Shown in pieces: positions 1 through 6,929 of a stretch of 64,000 nt of DNA. The position numbers were made by a program, and so were the translations under genes. The notes beneath the pieces were generated by a model, which worked only from the letters and a program-made list of their open reading frames with translations, was not told the DNA's origin and searched no databases. How positions within the stretch are numbered: the first letter of the stretch is position 1; each line of letters starts with the position of its first letter. The stretch is from JBKBIP01 sp046297495. Its GTDB lineage: Bacteria > Planctomycetota > Planctomycetia > Gemmatales > Gemmataceae. The stretch lies in assembly GCA_046297495.1 (NCBI GenBank), contig JBKBIP010000020.1:46906-110905 (forward strand), read 5' to 3'.

Positions 1-810
1 AGTAACTGGCAAAGTACGGATTTGATCGAGAATGACACGCTCCACGCCAGGCAGCTGAGCGACGGCGCGAGCCAATTCGTGCAGGTGTTCCCAACTCTGA
101 ACGTTGCCGCGTAGGAAGACGATGCCGCCATCGATCTCCGGCTGAATCCCTCGAAAGCGTTGATCGCGCAGGCGCAGTTGCTCGACCGCCGCCTCCAAAC
201 CGCATCGTTCACGAAAAATGCGTGGCTTCAGCAGCACGACAACGGGTTGCTCATTCGTTGTCGCCGGCATAACATCCGGGTTGCTGCCGTGGTCCTCGAC
301 GGAAACCGCCAAGGCGGCAGGTATTTCCATCGCCTGGATGTCGGCGGCGAGACTGGCCAAAGCGGCGGAGGGTCGGGAGGGGCGCGGAGACGGCCGAGCC
401 GGACGCGGCGGTTCGGCCAGAAATTCGTACAGCGGATTTCCCGATTGGACCACATCGAGGCGCGGATGGACCTGGCGGACGCCCGGCACTTGACGAGTGA
501 TCAACACCGCTTTTTCCACTAATTCCCTGGAGGGTAACAACCCCCAGAGATAGGTGTCGCCGTCGCGCACGCTGACGGTGATATTGTGATGGGCCAGGAG
601 TGGTTCGTCAGAAAGAGCCGTCCGCACACGCAGCGCACACCGGCAATCGTACAAGGTATAAACGTCCGATGGGGACGCGGAGGTTGAGGATGGCGGCGCT
701 GCGTGTGTCGAACCGGCGGCCAGTGCTAGTAGCATCAGCCCCGCCCACTGGACGCAATATCTCCTGGAACTATCGTGCGGACCAGAATACGTCAGTGGTA
801 AATGAAGCAT
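1..810 (-). CDS. BON-domain secreted protein (C-terminus cut by window edge)
   Basis: The minus-strand frame from 810 to 1 stays open for 270 codons and leaves the window, so the C-terminus is missing. The start is the ATG at 810, preceded by GGGGAG at a spacing of seven bases. A basic N-terminus and a hydrophobic stretch (AGLMLLALAAG, about residues 24-34) look like a signal peptide. A BON-type segment follows (residues about 55-115: VRDGDTYLWGLLPSRELVEK, then a VPGV turn). After a proline-rich linker comes a second BON-like segment near the left edge (GIVFLRGNVQSW, LPGVERV). BON domains are thought to bind membranes or lipids in the periplasm. I infer a periplasmic or outer-membrane-associated protein; the precise role is unknown. 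Confidence 0.8.
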   Translation of the reverse strand, partial: MLHLPLTYSGPHDSSRRYCVQWAGLMLLALAAGSTHAAPPSSTSASPSDVYTLYDCRCALRVRTALSDEPLLAHHNITVSVRDGDTYLWGLLPSRELVEKAVLITRQVPGVRQVHPRLDVVQSGNPLYEFLAEPPRPARPSPRPSRPSAALASLAADIQAMEIPAALAVSVEDHGSNPDVMPATTNEQPVVVLLKPRIFRERCGLEAAVEQLRLRDQRFRGIQPEIDGGIVFLRGNVQSWEHLHELARAVAQLPGVERVILDQIRTLPVT

Positions 811-1474
811 GATGCAACTCCCCGCATGGGGTTCAGCCTGGCAATGCCGCGTGGCGTGGCGCGCCACGCGGCACATGTTCCATTGTCACGATTCGAGAAG
901 AGAAATGAAACTGCACTTCTCACGGAATCCACGAGTCGAACACCGAACAGGGCAATGCTTGCCGACCATGCGGCTTGTAGGATGCTTCCCGCGGTATTCG
1001 TCCCGCATGGGTCAGAAGGGAAACGCCAAACCGGCCAAAGCTCGCGCAGCGCAAACGACAATTTTGAGCATGAGGAGGTTGGGCGACACGAGAGGAGTTA
1101 TTTCTTCGCGCTGATCGGTGCATTCGGTAATCATGAGTAGTCAGAATGGATTACTGCGGCACGAAAGCGAATCCCGCCGAGCACGCAGCGCCAGCGCCAG
1201 CAGGTGCCGCACGTGCTGGCGCTGCGTGCTCGGCGAAATCTTTTCCGACGGTTGTTGTTCCCTGGATTCATCGTTTAGCTAGCGCACGCTGTCGATTCTC
1301 CGCGGGAACCGATAAAGCTTAGAGAAGATACCAGTGCAAGTAGGCTGGCAATGGAAAAATTATTCTTTCTTGTGCAATAATCTCGTTAGAGGTAGCGAAT
1401 TACTGGTGGAAACCTGCGACAATGAGAAGATCACGGCGGGTGGATCCTAAATAATTAATTCCGAGGACTTATCC
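811..1474. other. Intergenic stretch with two strong hairpins
   Basis: I see no convincing gene here; the short frames lack ribosome sites and have atypical composition. It holds an 11-bp perfect hairpin at 845-873 (arm TGCCGCGTGGC, 7-base loop) upstream of the BON gene. It also holds a 21-bp perfect inverted repeat at 1175-1195 and 1215-1235. A loose copy of the window's ATTCATCG-type repeat begins near 1265. Confidence 0.6.
1175..1235. repeat. 21-bp perfect inverted repeat
   Basis: The arms 1175-1195 and 1215-1235 are exact reverse complements (left arm starts CGCCGAGCACGC, right arm ends GTGCTCGGCG), separated by 19 bases. No run of T follows that would make it a standard terminator, and no gene ends close by, so it may be a REP-like element rather than a transcription stop. 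Confidence 0.7.
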
Positions 1475-1561
1475 ATGACATCCTTTCTACGCGGAGTAGT
1501 CTTTTGTCTGGCTATCGGTAGCGCGAGTCTGTACTGGACGCAACCCGCCTGGGCGCGGTGA
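1475..1561 (+). CDS. 28-residue signal-peptide-like ORF, ends at an in-frame TGA
   Basis: ATG at 1475 follows GAGGA with a seven-base gap. The peptide has a hydrophobic core (VVFCLAIGSASLYW) and an AWA end that resembles a signal peptidase site, and then stops at TGA 1559-1561. The next frame (1568-1822) is in the same phase with no frameshift between them, so this may be the severed N-terminus of that protein. Alternatives are a leader peptide with translational coupling, or a sequencing or nonsense change. Confidence 0.45.
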   Translation: MTSFLRGVVFCLAIGSASLYWTQPAWAR

Positions 1562-1567
1562 GGGCCG

Positions 1568-1822
1568 ATGTGCAATGACGGTGCAGTTGCATCGGCTCGA
1601 TCCCGGGAACCGCTGATCCATTCCCAATATCTGCTCATTGGCACAGGCATCGCCGCCGTCATTGGCATGATCGTCTGGGGTCTCGAATATGTCAACAAAC
1701 AAGCCAAACCACGTCGTTCCAGCGGCAGCTTCGCCGATGACAATTCCTATATTGCCAGTCAAGAAAACCTCGATGGCTGGACGTATCAAGACGGCGAATG
1801 GCAAAGAAAATCGCCGGGATAA
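1568..1822 (+). CDS. Small single-pass membrane protein, 84 aa
   Basis: I do not recognise the family. ATG at 1568 has GAGGG only three bases upstream, close for a ribosome site. The protein has one clear membrane segment (YLLIGTGIAAVIGMIVWGL, about residues 21-39), then a basic stretch (KQAKPRR) and an aromatic C-terminus (DGWTYQDGEWQ). It lies six bases after, and in the same frame as, the 28-residue signal-peptide-like ORF ending at TGA 1559. If that TGA were read through, the product would be a 115-residue protein with a signal peptide and one further membrane segment. Confidence 0.5.
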   Translation: MCNDGAVASARSREPLIHSQYLLIGTGIAAVIGMIVWGLEYVNKQAKPRRSSGSFADDNSYIASQENLDGWTYQDGEWQRKSPG

Positions 1823-1831
1823 GAAAAGGAT

Positions 1832-1923
1832 AAGAAAAGGGGACGCGACTCGAATTCGCTGGCTGTCAGATAACGCCACGATCCGCTCTCCGTCAGCAAA
1901 TACGAGTCGCGTCCCCTTTTCTT
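1832..1923. repeat. Palindromic REP-like element
   Basis: The outer 21 bases, 1832-1852 (AAGAAAAGGGGACGCGACTC plus G) and 1903-1923, are perfect reverse complements; similarity continues inward for about ten more bases with two mismatches. The same AAAAGGGGACGCGACTC core recurs at 9364-9380. The structure resembles REP/RAYT-type extragenic palindromes; no transposase gene for it is in the window. Confidence 0.7.
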
Positions 1924-2028
1924 CGTCCGGGCGTTGATGCCCAAGATGCTGACGGTGGCGGGGACGAGGCGGTCTTCCAAGATGTCTTCAATCGTGGGGC
2001 GGTAGCGCCATGTTGCGCTCAAGGAACG

Positions 2029-2096
2029 CCGGTCGCCGCGCGCCCGGCTTGGGTTCCGGTCGCCGCGCGACTGGCTTGGGTTCCGGTCGCCGCGCG
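2029..2096. repeat. 27-bp tandem repeat, about 2.5 copies
   Basis: The block CCGGTCGCCGCGCG recurs at 2029, 2056 and 2083, exactly 27 bases apart, separated by a GGCTTGGGTT stretch. Read on the minus strand each unit would encode a nine-residue RRPEPKP-type repeat, but no credible gene contains it. Confidence 0.75.
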
Positions 2097-2294
2097 AACG
2101 CGATTGACACAGAATGGGATATGGGGAGAGGGTAGCATATCCGCGCTGCTTGGCAAGAGAAAAATTCGCTATTTTCCAAAAATTCCCCTAAAGGAAGTCC
2201 CTTGCTGGCGCGGCGGGCTTCGGCGCGGCGGCGTAAGCGTTTTTATATTCGATTTATCGTTTCATTACATGCGATTTGTTTGTGATCTCAAATA

Positions 2295-2324
2295 GGGGGG
2301 TGGGGTAGAATGGAACAATGAAAC
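2295..2324 (+). repeat. 30-bp repeat, member of an inverted pair with 9180-9209
   Basis: The 30 bases starting GGGGGGTGGGGTAGAATGGA are present as an exact reverse complement at 9180-9209, 6.9 kb away. Both lie in spacers that also carry the AAAAGGGGACGCGACTC element. Confidence 0.8.
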
Positions 2325-2441
2325 AACGCTCCGCTTTCTGTTTTGCTTATTTTATACTAATGTTCACTAAAAGGCAACCCCCTATCCCCTTGGGGACTCT
2401 TGCTCCCGCTGCTTGGGGTATGCCGGTTGGCCGGGCTTGCT

Positions 2442-2447
2442 TATAAT
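2442..2447 (+). promoter_or_regulatory. Candidate -10 box for parA
   Basis: A perfect TATAAT lies 45 bases before the parA start. No good -35 hexamer is found at 16-18 bases upstream, so the assignment is tentative. Confidence 0.3.
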
Positions 2448-2491
2448 GCCGGGCGGCGACACGGAGGCTCCATACGGAAGGGGTTTGAGCC

Positions 2492-3391
2492 ATGCGACGG
2501 ATCGCGATCTTGAATCAGAAGGGCGGCGTGGGGAAGACGACGACCACCGTTAATTTGGCGGCGGCGTTGGCGCAGTGTGGGCGGCGGGTGGGGATTCTCG
2601 ATTTGGACCCGCAAGCCCATGCCACGACGCATCTGGGAATCGAGCCGGACGGCAGCGCGCCGTCGATGTACGATGTGCTGGTCAATTCGCGGCCGTTGGC
2701 CGAGGTGCGGCGGCAGGTGGCGGAGCGGCTGTGGGTGGCCGGGTCGGACATCAACTTGGCCGCTGCCGAGGTCGAGCTGGCCGGCGTCGTGGGGCGCGAG
2801 GTGATTCTCCGCGATCAGTTGTCCCAGGATGGCGAGCCGTTTGATTTCCTCTTCATGGATTGTGGGCCGTCGTTGGGGGTGCTGACGCTCAATGCCTTGG
2901 CGGCGGCCAGCGAGGTGTTCATCCCCTTGCAGCCGCACTTCCTGGCGCTGCACGGCATGGGGAAGCTGCTGGAAACGACCGCCCTGGTGGCGCGGCGCAT
3001 CAACCCCGGCCTGAAAGTCACCGGCATCATCCTGAGCCTGTACGAAGCCACCACCAAGCTGGCTCAGGAAGTGACGCGCGACTTGCAGGACTTCTTCGCC
3101 AAGGCCCGCACCGCCAACGTCCCCTGGGCCAACGCCCGCATCTTCGAGACGCGCATTCGCCGCAACATCAAGCTGGCCGAATGCCCCAGTCATGGCCAGT
3201 CGATCTTTCACTACGCGCCGACCAGCAACGGGGCCGCCGATTACCTGGCCCTGGCCCAAGAAGTGCTGGGGGAGACCGTTCAGGTCATTGCCGCTAAAAT
3301 AGAGATCAATGACCGTGGCCAGCCGCACGTGTCGCGGTGCGAGGAAGTGGAGAAGGTCACGGTGGGTAGTGGAAGTCAGCTATCGGAATGA
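2492..3391 (+). CDS. parA: ParA/Soj-type partition ATPase
   Basis: ParA-family ATPases bind DNA non-specifically as ATP dimers and move chromosomes, plasmids or protein complexes. The 299-residue protein has the deviant Walker A motif near the N-terminus (KGGVGKTTT, residues 10-18), a Walker A-prime LDLDPQAH (37-44) and the DCGPSLGVLTLNAL switch region near 124-137. The ATG at 2492 has GGAAGGGG upstream. No parB lies next to it, unlike a classical par operon; ybeY and recO follow on the same strand 57 bases later. It may therefore be an orphan ParA that positions another cargo. The C-terminal 30 residues are extra relative to a minimal Soj. Confidence 0.9.
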   Translation: MRRIAILNQKGGVGKTTTTVNLAAALAQCGRRVGILDLDPQAHATTHLGIEPDGSAPSMYDVLVNSRPLAEVRRQVAERLWVAGSDINLAAAEVELAGVVGREVILRDQLSQDGEPFDFLFMDCGPSLGVLTLNALAAASEVFIPLQPHFLALHGMGKLLETTALVARRINPGLKVTGIILSLYEATTKLAQEVTRDLQDFFAKARTANVPWANARIFETRIRRNIKLAECPSHGQSIFHYAPTSNGAADYLALAQEVLGETVQVIAAKIEINDRGQPHVSRCEEVEKVTVGSGSQLSE

Positions 3392-3448
3392 TGAACCATC
3401 ACCGGCGGGCAGACGCCCTCCGCTCGCCGTCAAATTTTCATCACACCC

Positions 3449-3892
3449 ATGTTGCGCGTGAGCATCGCCAGCCCGCAGGAGTTGGTTCCCATCAACCGCC
3501 AGCTGATGCGGCAAGCGGCGCGGACGGTGTTGCAGGGGGAAGATATACACGATGCCGAGATTAGCTTGGCGTTCGTGGACAATCCCACTATTCACCAGCT
3601 CAATCAACGCTATCTCCAGCACGACGAACCGACCGATGTGATTTCCTTCCCTCTCTCTTCCGGGCGGCAAGGCCGGTTGGCGGGGGAATTGGTGATCGGC
3701 GTGGAGGTGGCGCGAACGCAGGCCGAGCAGCGCGGCCACGATGTCCAGGCGGAGTTGGCGTTGTATGTCATCCACGGCGCCTTGCACCTGTGCGGCTACG
3801 ATGACATCAAATCGGCAGACGCCCGACGCATGCGCGAGCGCGAACGCCATTACCTGCACGCGCTGGGGCTGCCAGACATCGCGGAGCAGTAG
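3449..3892 (+). CDS. ybeY: Endoribonuclease YbeY (rRNA maturation factor)
   Basis: YbeY is a zinc-dependent RNase involved in 16S rRNA 3'-end maturation and ribosome quality control. The 147-residue length and the C-terminal metal motif HGALHLCGYDD (about residues 109-119) identify the family. The usual motif is HGxLHLxGYDH with three histidines; here the third is aspartate, a change I believe occurs in some planctomycetes. The start at ATG 3449 lacks an obvious Shine-Dalgarno. recO begins 36 bases after its stop, so the two are probably co-transcribed. Confidence 0.88.
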   Translation: MLRVSIASPQELVPINRQLMRQAARTVLQGEDIHDAEISLAFVDNPTIHQLNQRYLQHDEPTDVISFPLSSGRQGRLAGELVIGVEVARTQAEQRGHDVQAELALYVIHGALHLCGYDDIKSADARRMRERERHYLHALGLPDIAEQ

Positions 3893-3928
3893 CATGCCTG
3901 GGGTACGCGCGCTAAACGAAGGTTGCCC

Positions 3929-4681
3929 ATGTCTCTCGAAAAAGCGCTGGGGTTGGTCGTCCAAACCACCGATTGGAGTGAATCGAGCCGGATTGTCACG
4001 CTCTGGACGCGCGAGCTGGGACGGGTGCGCGCTCTGGCGAAAGGGGGACGCCGGCTCAAGTCGAGCTTTGAATCTGCTCTTGACCTGCTCTCCGTTTGCC
4101 GTATAGTCCTCCTCCGCAAATCTTCCGAGAGTCTCGATCTGTTGACGGAGGCGCAAGTCGCCGAGCGGTTCCCGCATTTAAGCAAGGACTTGCCGGCCTT
4201 GTACGCGGGGTACTATGTCGCGGAGTTGCTGTCCGGGTGGACGGAGGATTACGACCCGCATCCGCGGATCTTCGACGAAGCGTTGGCCACGCTGCGGGTG
4301 CTCGGCAATCCCCCCTCGGCGACCGGACTGCGGTTGCTGCGGTTCGAGCTGGTGCTATTGCATGAATTGGGTTATCGACCTGTACTGGATCAATGCGCGG
4401 CATGTGGCTGTCCGTTAAATGATGTGGGGATGGTGCCGCGACTGGCGTTCAGCCCGGAGGCGGGCGGAATGCTATGCCCGGCCTGCCCGGCGACGGCGCG
4501 GGACCGTCTGTTCCTATCGCGGGCTGGTTGGCAAGCGCTGCGGCTGTTGAACGCGGAAGACGCGGCCTGGCGCCAGGATTGGCCGGCAACGGTACGCCAG
4601 GAATTGCGTCAAGTCTTGAACCACTATGTGACGTATTTGATGGGCCGGCGGCCCCGGCTATTGCCTTACTTGGGGGGATGA
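3929..4681 (+). CDS. recO: DNA repair protein RecO
   Basis: RecO loads RecA onto SSB-coated DNA in the RecFOR pathway. The 250-residue protein has the N-terminal OB-fold signature (ALGLVVQTTDWSESSRIVTLWT, then GRVRALAKGGRR) and a helical C-terminal half with four cysteines in two pairs (CAAC near 155, CPAC near 183) that would hold zinc. I chose ATG 3929, which has AAGG six bases upstream, over the in-frame TTG two codons earlier. It follows ybeY closely on the same strand and precedes the BamD-like lipoprotein gene. Confidence 0.92.
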   Translation: MSLEKALGLVVQTTDWSESSRIVTLWTRELGRVRALAKGGRRLKSSFESALDLLSVCRIVLLRKSSESLDLLTEAQVAERFPHLSKDLPALYAGYYVAELLSGWTEDYDPHPRIFDEALATLRVLGNPPSATGLRLLRFELVLLHELGYRPVLDQCAACGCPLNDVGMVPRLAFSPEAGGMLCPACPATARDRLFLSRAGWQALRLLNAEDAAWRQDWPATVRQELRQVLNHYVTYLMGRRPRLLPYLGG

Positions 4682-4734
4682 GAGCCGTGAGCACCGACTT
4701 CGGCCACCGAACGCGGGGGAAAGGAATAGGCCGC

Positions 4735-6060
4735 ATGACATGGAGATGGTCGTTCTTCCTGTGCGGGTTGGCGTGGGTTGGGCTGACAGGCTGCGCCGGC
4801 AAATCATTCCACGCGCCGTGGCGGCACAAATCCCCCTCGGAATCCGTCGCGACACCACCGACGACCCCGAAGGAAGAGGGACCAAAGGCCGACAATAACT
4901 CGATCAAGCTAACCAGCGCCAAGGATTGGCTCCAATCACGGAGCACGTCCGCGACACCCGCGCCAGCGGATAGTTTGGTGCTGCGGGCGGGGGGCTTCGA
5001 GGAAGAACGCCCGCCCGTGGAAGGGGAGCTTGGAGAGAAATTCATGGAGGCGATGGAGCTGTATCGCCGTGAGGAGTACAAGAAAGCCGAATCCATCTTT
5101 CACAACCTGGCCGGCAAGAAAAAGAAACATCCGCCAGAATTGGTCGAGAGAGCCATCTTTTACGAAGCCGAATGTTTGTATAGGCAGGGGCGGTATCCCC
5201 GCGCGGCGGACACCTATTCCCGCTTGCTCAATGATTTCCCGTCAGGGGCCTACCGCGAACAAGCGGTGCAACGACTGTATGACATCGCCAATTATTGGCT
5301 AGATGACACGCGCGTGGAGATGGAGGAGTACCGAGAAAAACTCGCGGGGAAACGCTGGCTGGTCTGGCCGCGCTGGTTCCATTGGCACAAGTCGAAGCCC
5401 TGGGTTGACGCCGAGGGACGGGCTTTGAAGAAGCTGGAAGAGGTCCATTACAATGACATGAGTGGGCCGTACTCCGACAAGGCGATGTTCCTGGCTGGCA
5501 GCGTCATGTTCTACCGTGAGAATTACCAGGAAGCGGACCACTACTTCAGCCAGCTCATCGAGCGAATGCCCAACAGCCAGCTCGCGCCGCAAGCCTTGGA
5601 GCTGGCCATCATCTCGAAGCACATGAGCGCCGGCGGCACTGACTACGACGGCCGTAAGGTCGCCGAAGCGCGTCATCTGGTGGACAGCGCCTTGCGCAAT
5701 TATCCCGAGTTAGCGAACGAAAAACGGGATTTCCTGGAAAATCAGCTTGTCGGCATCAACTTGCAGCAAGCGGAGAAGGATTTCCGCATCGCCGAGTTCT
5801 ACCGGCGCACCGGCCATCCGGCGTCGGCCTACTTCTACTATGAAATCGTGCGCCGCCGGTATCCCGGCACCCCCTTCTTTGACCAGGCCACCGAACGCAT
5901 GCACGAGCTGCGCCGCAAGGAGGAACTGGCCCTGCAACAGAAGGCTGGGAGTCCGGACAAGCCGGCGGCCCCGGCGGCCAAGCCAGAGATCGCCCCGCCG
6001 CCGCGCCGCTTGGAACAGGGGTTGGAGATCGCCCCGCCGCCGCGCCGGCTGCCGGAATGA
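4735..6060 (+). CDS. BamD-like outer-membrane assembly lipoprotein with TPRs
   Basis: The mature start is a lipoprotein: MTWRWSFFLC then GLAWVGLTGC, with a lipobox LTGC at Cys20. After a disordered, Ser/Thr/Pro-rich stretch (21-90), tetratricopeptide repeats run from about 95 to 400 (AMELYRREEYKKAESIFHNL, then YEAECLYRQGRYPRAADTYSRL). This pattern is typical of BamD/YfiO, the lipoprotein that helps insert beta-barrels in the outer membrane. At 441 residues it is nearly double the E. coli protein. The C-terminus carries two copies of EIAPPPRRL. ATG 4735 has a GGAAAGGAA ribosome site; the open frame extends upstream to 4474 but that part overlaps recO and is not convincing. An LptE-like gene follows, consistent with envelope biogenesis. 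Confidence 0.8.
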   Translation: MTWRWSFFLCGLAWVGLTGCAGKSFHAPWRHKSPSESVATPPTTPKEEGPKADNNSIKLTSAKDWLQSRSTSATPAPADSLVLRAGGFEEERPPVEGELGEKFMEAMELYRREEYKKAESIFHNLAGKKKKHPPELVERAIFYEAECLYRQGRYPRAADTYSRLLNDFPSGAYREQAVQRLYDIANYWLDDTRVEMEEYREKLAGKRWLVWPRWFHWHKSKPWVDAEGRALKKLEEVHYNDMSGPYSDKAMFLAGSVMFYRENYQEADHYFSQLIERMPNSQLAPQALELAIISKHMSAGGTDYDGRKVAEARHLVDSALRNYPELANEKRDFLENQLVGINLQQAEKDFRIAEFYRRTGHPASAYFYYEIVRRRYPGTPFFDQATERMHELRRKEELALQQKAGSPDKPAAPAAKPEIAPPPRRLEQGLEIAPPPRRLPE

Positions 6061-6105
6061 GGATGCCTCGTACTACGCCGGCCATGAAGAGTCTTTCGAG
6101 GATTC

Positions 6106-6122
6106 GCGCGAACCGATGAATC
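6106..6122. repeat. Copy of the dispersed GCGAAnCGATGAATC motif
   Basis: GCGCGAACCGATGAATC lies between the BamD-like and LptE-like genes. It matches copies at 12671, 37801, 47414, 50341, 50387 and 52179 and the inverse form of several hairpin arms. No strong left arm is present here. Confidence 0.55.
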
Positions 6123-6146
6123 TTCAATCTGGGGGATGAATTGGTC

Positions 6147-6881
6147 ATGACACGAACACAACCACGCAACACGCCGTCCCGCCGTTGGGCTTGGCTGCCT
6201 AGCGCTTTACTGGCGGGAGTCACTCTGCTCATGCCCGCTTGTCAAGGGAATGGCCAATTCTCGCTGCTCGGCTACACGACCGAGCCTAATTACAATCGCG
6301 CCATCCATACGGTGTATGTGCCGGTGTTTCAAAACCTGACCTTGCGCCGCGGCTGGGAATTCGATTTGACACGAGCGGTCATTCGAGAAATCGAGGCCAA
6401 GACGCCGTACAAGGTGGTGTCGAACCGCGAAGCCGCCGACACGGAGCTGACCGGCACCATCATCGGCATCGATAAGTTGCTCGTCAACCGCAATCAGCTC
6501 AATGAAGTGCGCGAGGCGGAAATGACATTGACGGTCGAGGTCATCTGGCGCGACTTGCACACGGGGGAAATTTTATCCGGACGTAGCATCACACCGGGGG
6601 AACCAATCGCGCCGGCTATCGGTCCCATCGAACCATTGGGACCAGGCGCCGCGCCGCCCGCGATGGGGGTGTCGCCGGCCACGCAACCACTAACGCCAGA
6701 GATCGGCCCGCCCCTGCCGCCGCCCGAAGAGGGGGTCGTTCCACCTGTCCAACCTCCAGTGCTGGTGCAATCGATTGCCACCTTCATCCCGGAATTGGGC
6801 GAGTCGATCACCACCGCCAGCAAGTTTAATGTCGATCGGTTGGCGGTGCAGATCGTCTCCATGATGGAAGCGCCGTGGTGA
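6147..6881 (+). CDS. LptE-like LPS-assembly lipoprotein
   Basis: LptE plugs the LptD barrel that delivers lipopolysaccharide to the outer leaflet. The 244-residue protein has a signal peptide ending in a lipobox (LMPAC, Cys32), then the family region GYTTEPNYNRAIHTVYVPVF, FDLTRAVIREIEAKTPYKVV and a beta-rich EAEMTLTVEVIWRD segment. Unusually, a Pro/Gly-rich stretch of about 60 residues (about 150-210, GPIEPLGPGAAPPAMG) separates that from the C-terminal helix. I chose ATG 6147 over the TTG at 6141; a GGGGGA sits about ten bases upstream. It is 86 bases downstream of the BamD-like gene. Confidence 0.75.
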   Translation: MTRTQPRNTPSRRWAWLPSALLAGVTLLMPACQGNGQFSLLGYTTEPNYNRAIHTVYVPVFQNLTLRRGWEFDLTRAVIREIEAKTPYKVVSNREAADTELTGTIIGIDKLLVNRNQLNEVREAEMTLTVEVIWRDLHTGEILSGRSITPGEPIAPAIGPIEPLGPGAAPPAMGVSPATQPLTPEIGPPLPPPEEGVVPPVQPPVLVQSIATFIPELGESITTASKFNVDRLAVQIVSMMEAPW

Positions 6882-6929
6882 TGGATAGATCAACAACCAT
6901 CGTTTGGCGCGTCAGCCGACATATCTTGC

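Larger units (their letters stand above)
1823..2491. other. Repeat-rich intergenic region before parA
   Basis: This 669-base stretch carries a long palindromic element (1832-1923), a 27-bp tandem repeat (2029-2096) and one member of a 30-bp inverted pair (2295-2324). A TATAAT at 2442-2447 may serve parA. The minus-strand frames here encode low-complexity RRPEPKP repeats and look like translated repeat DNA, so I do not call a gene. Confidence 0.6.

Noticed and set aside
811..1474. Possible RNA gene in the left spacer
   Set aside because: Strong hairpins are present, but no promoter-terminator pair or tRNA-like cloverleaf could be drawn.
1475..1822. Selenocysteine reading of TGA 1559
   Set aside because: No SECIS-like stem-loop with a suitable spacing was seen, and no selenoprotein family matches the product.
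1786..2022. Minus-strand frame with LEDRLVPAT, a motif seen at the start of large planctomycete surface proteins
   Set aside because: The frame is short, covers the palindromic element and tandem repeats, and continues into no surface-protein domain. The motif is likely chance.
2441..3328. Long minus-strand ORF (295 codons) opposite parA
   Set aside because: It is fully antisense to an unmistakable ParA, has His/Gln/Arg-rich composition typical of shadow frames, and no ribosome site.
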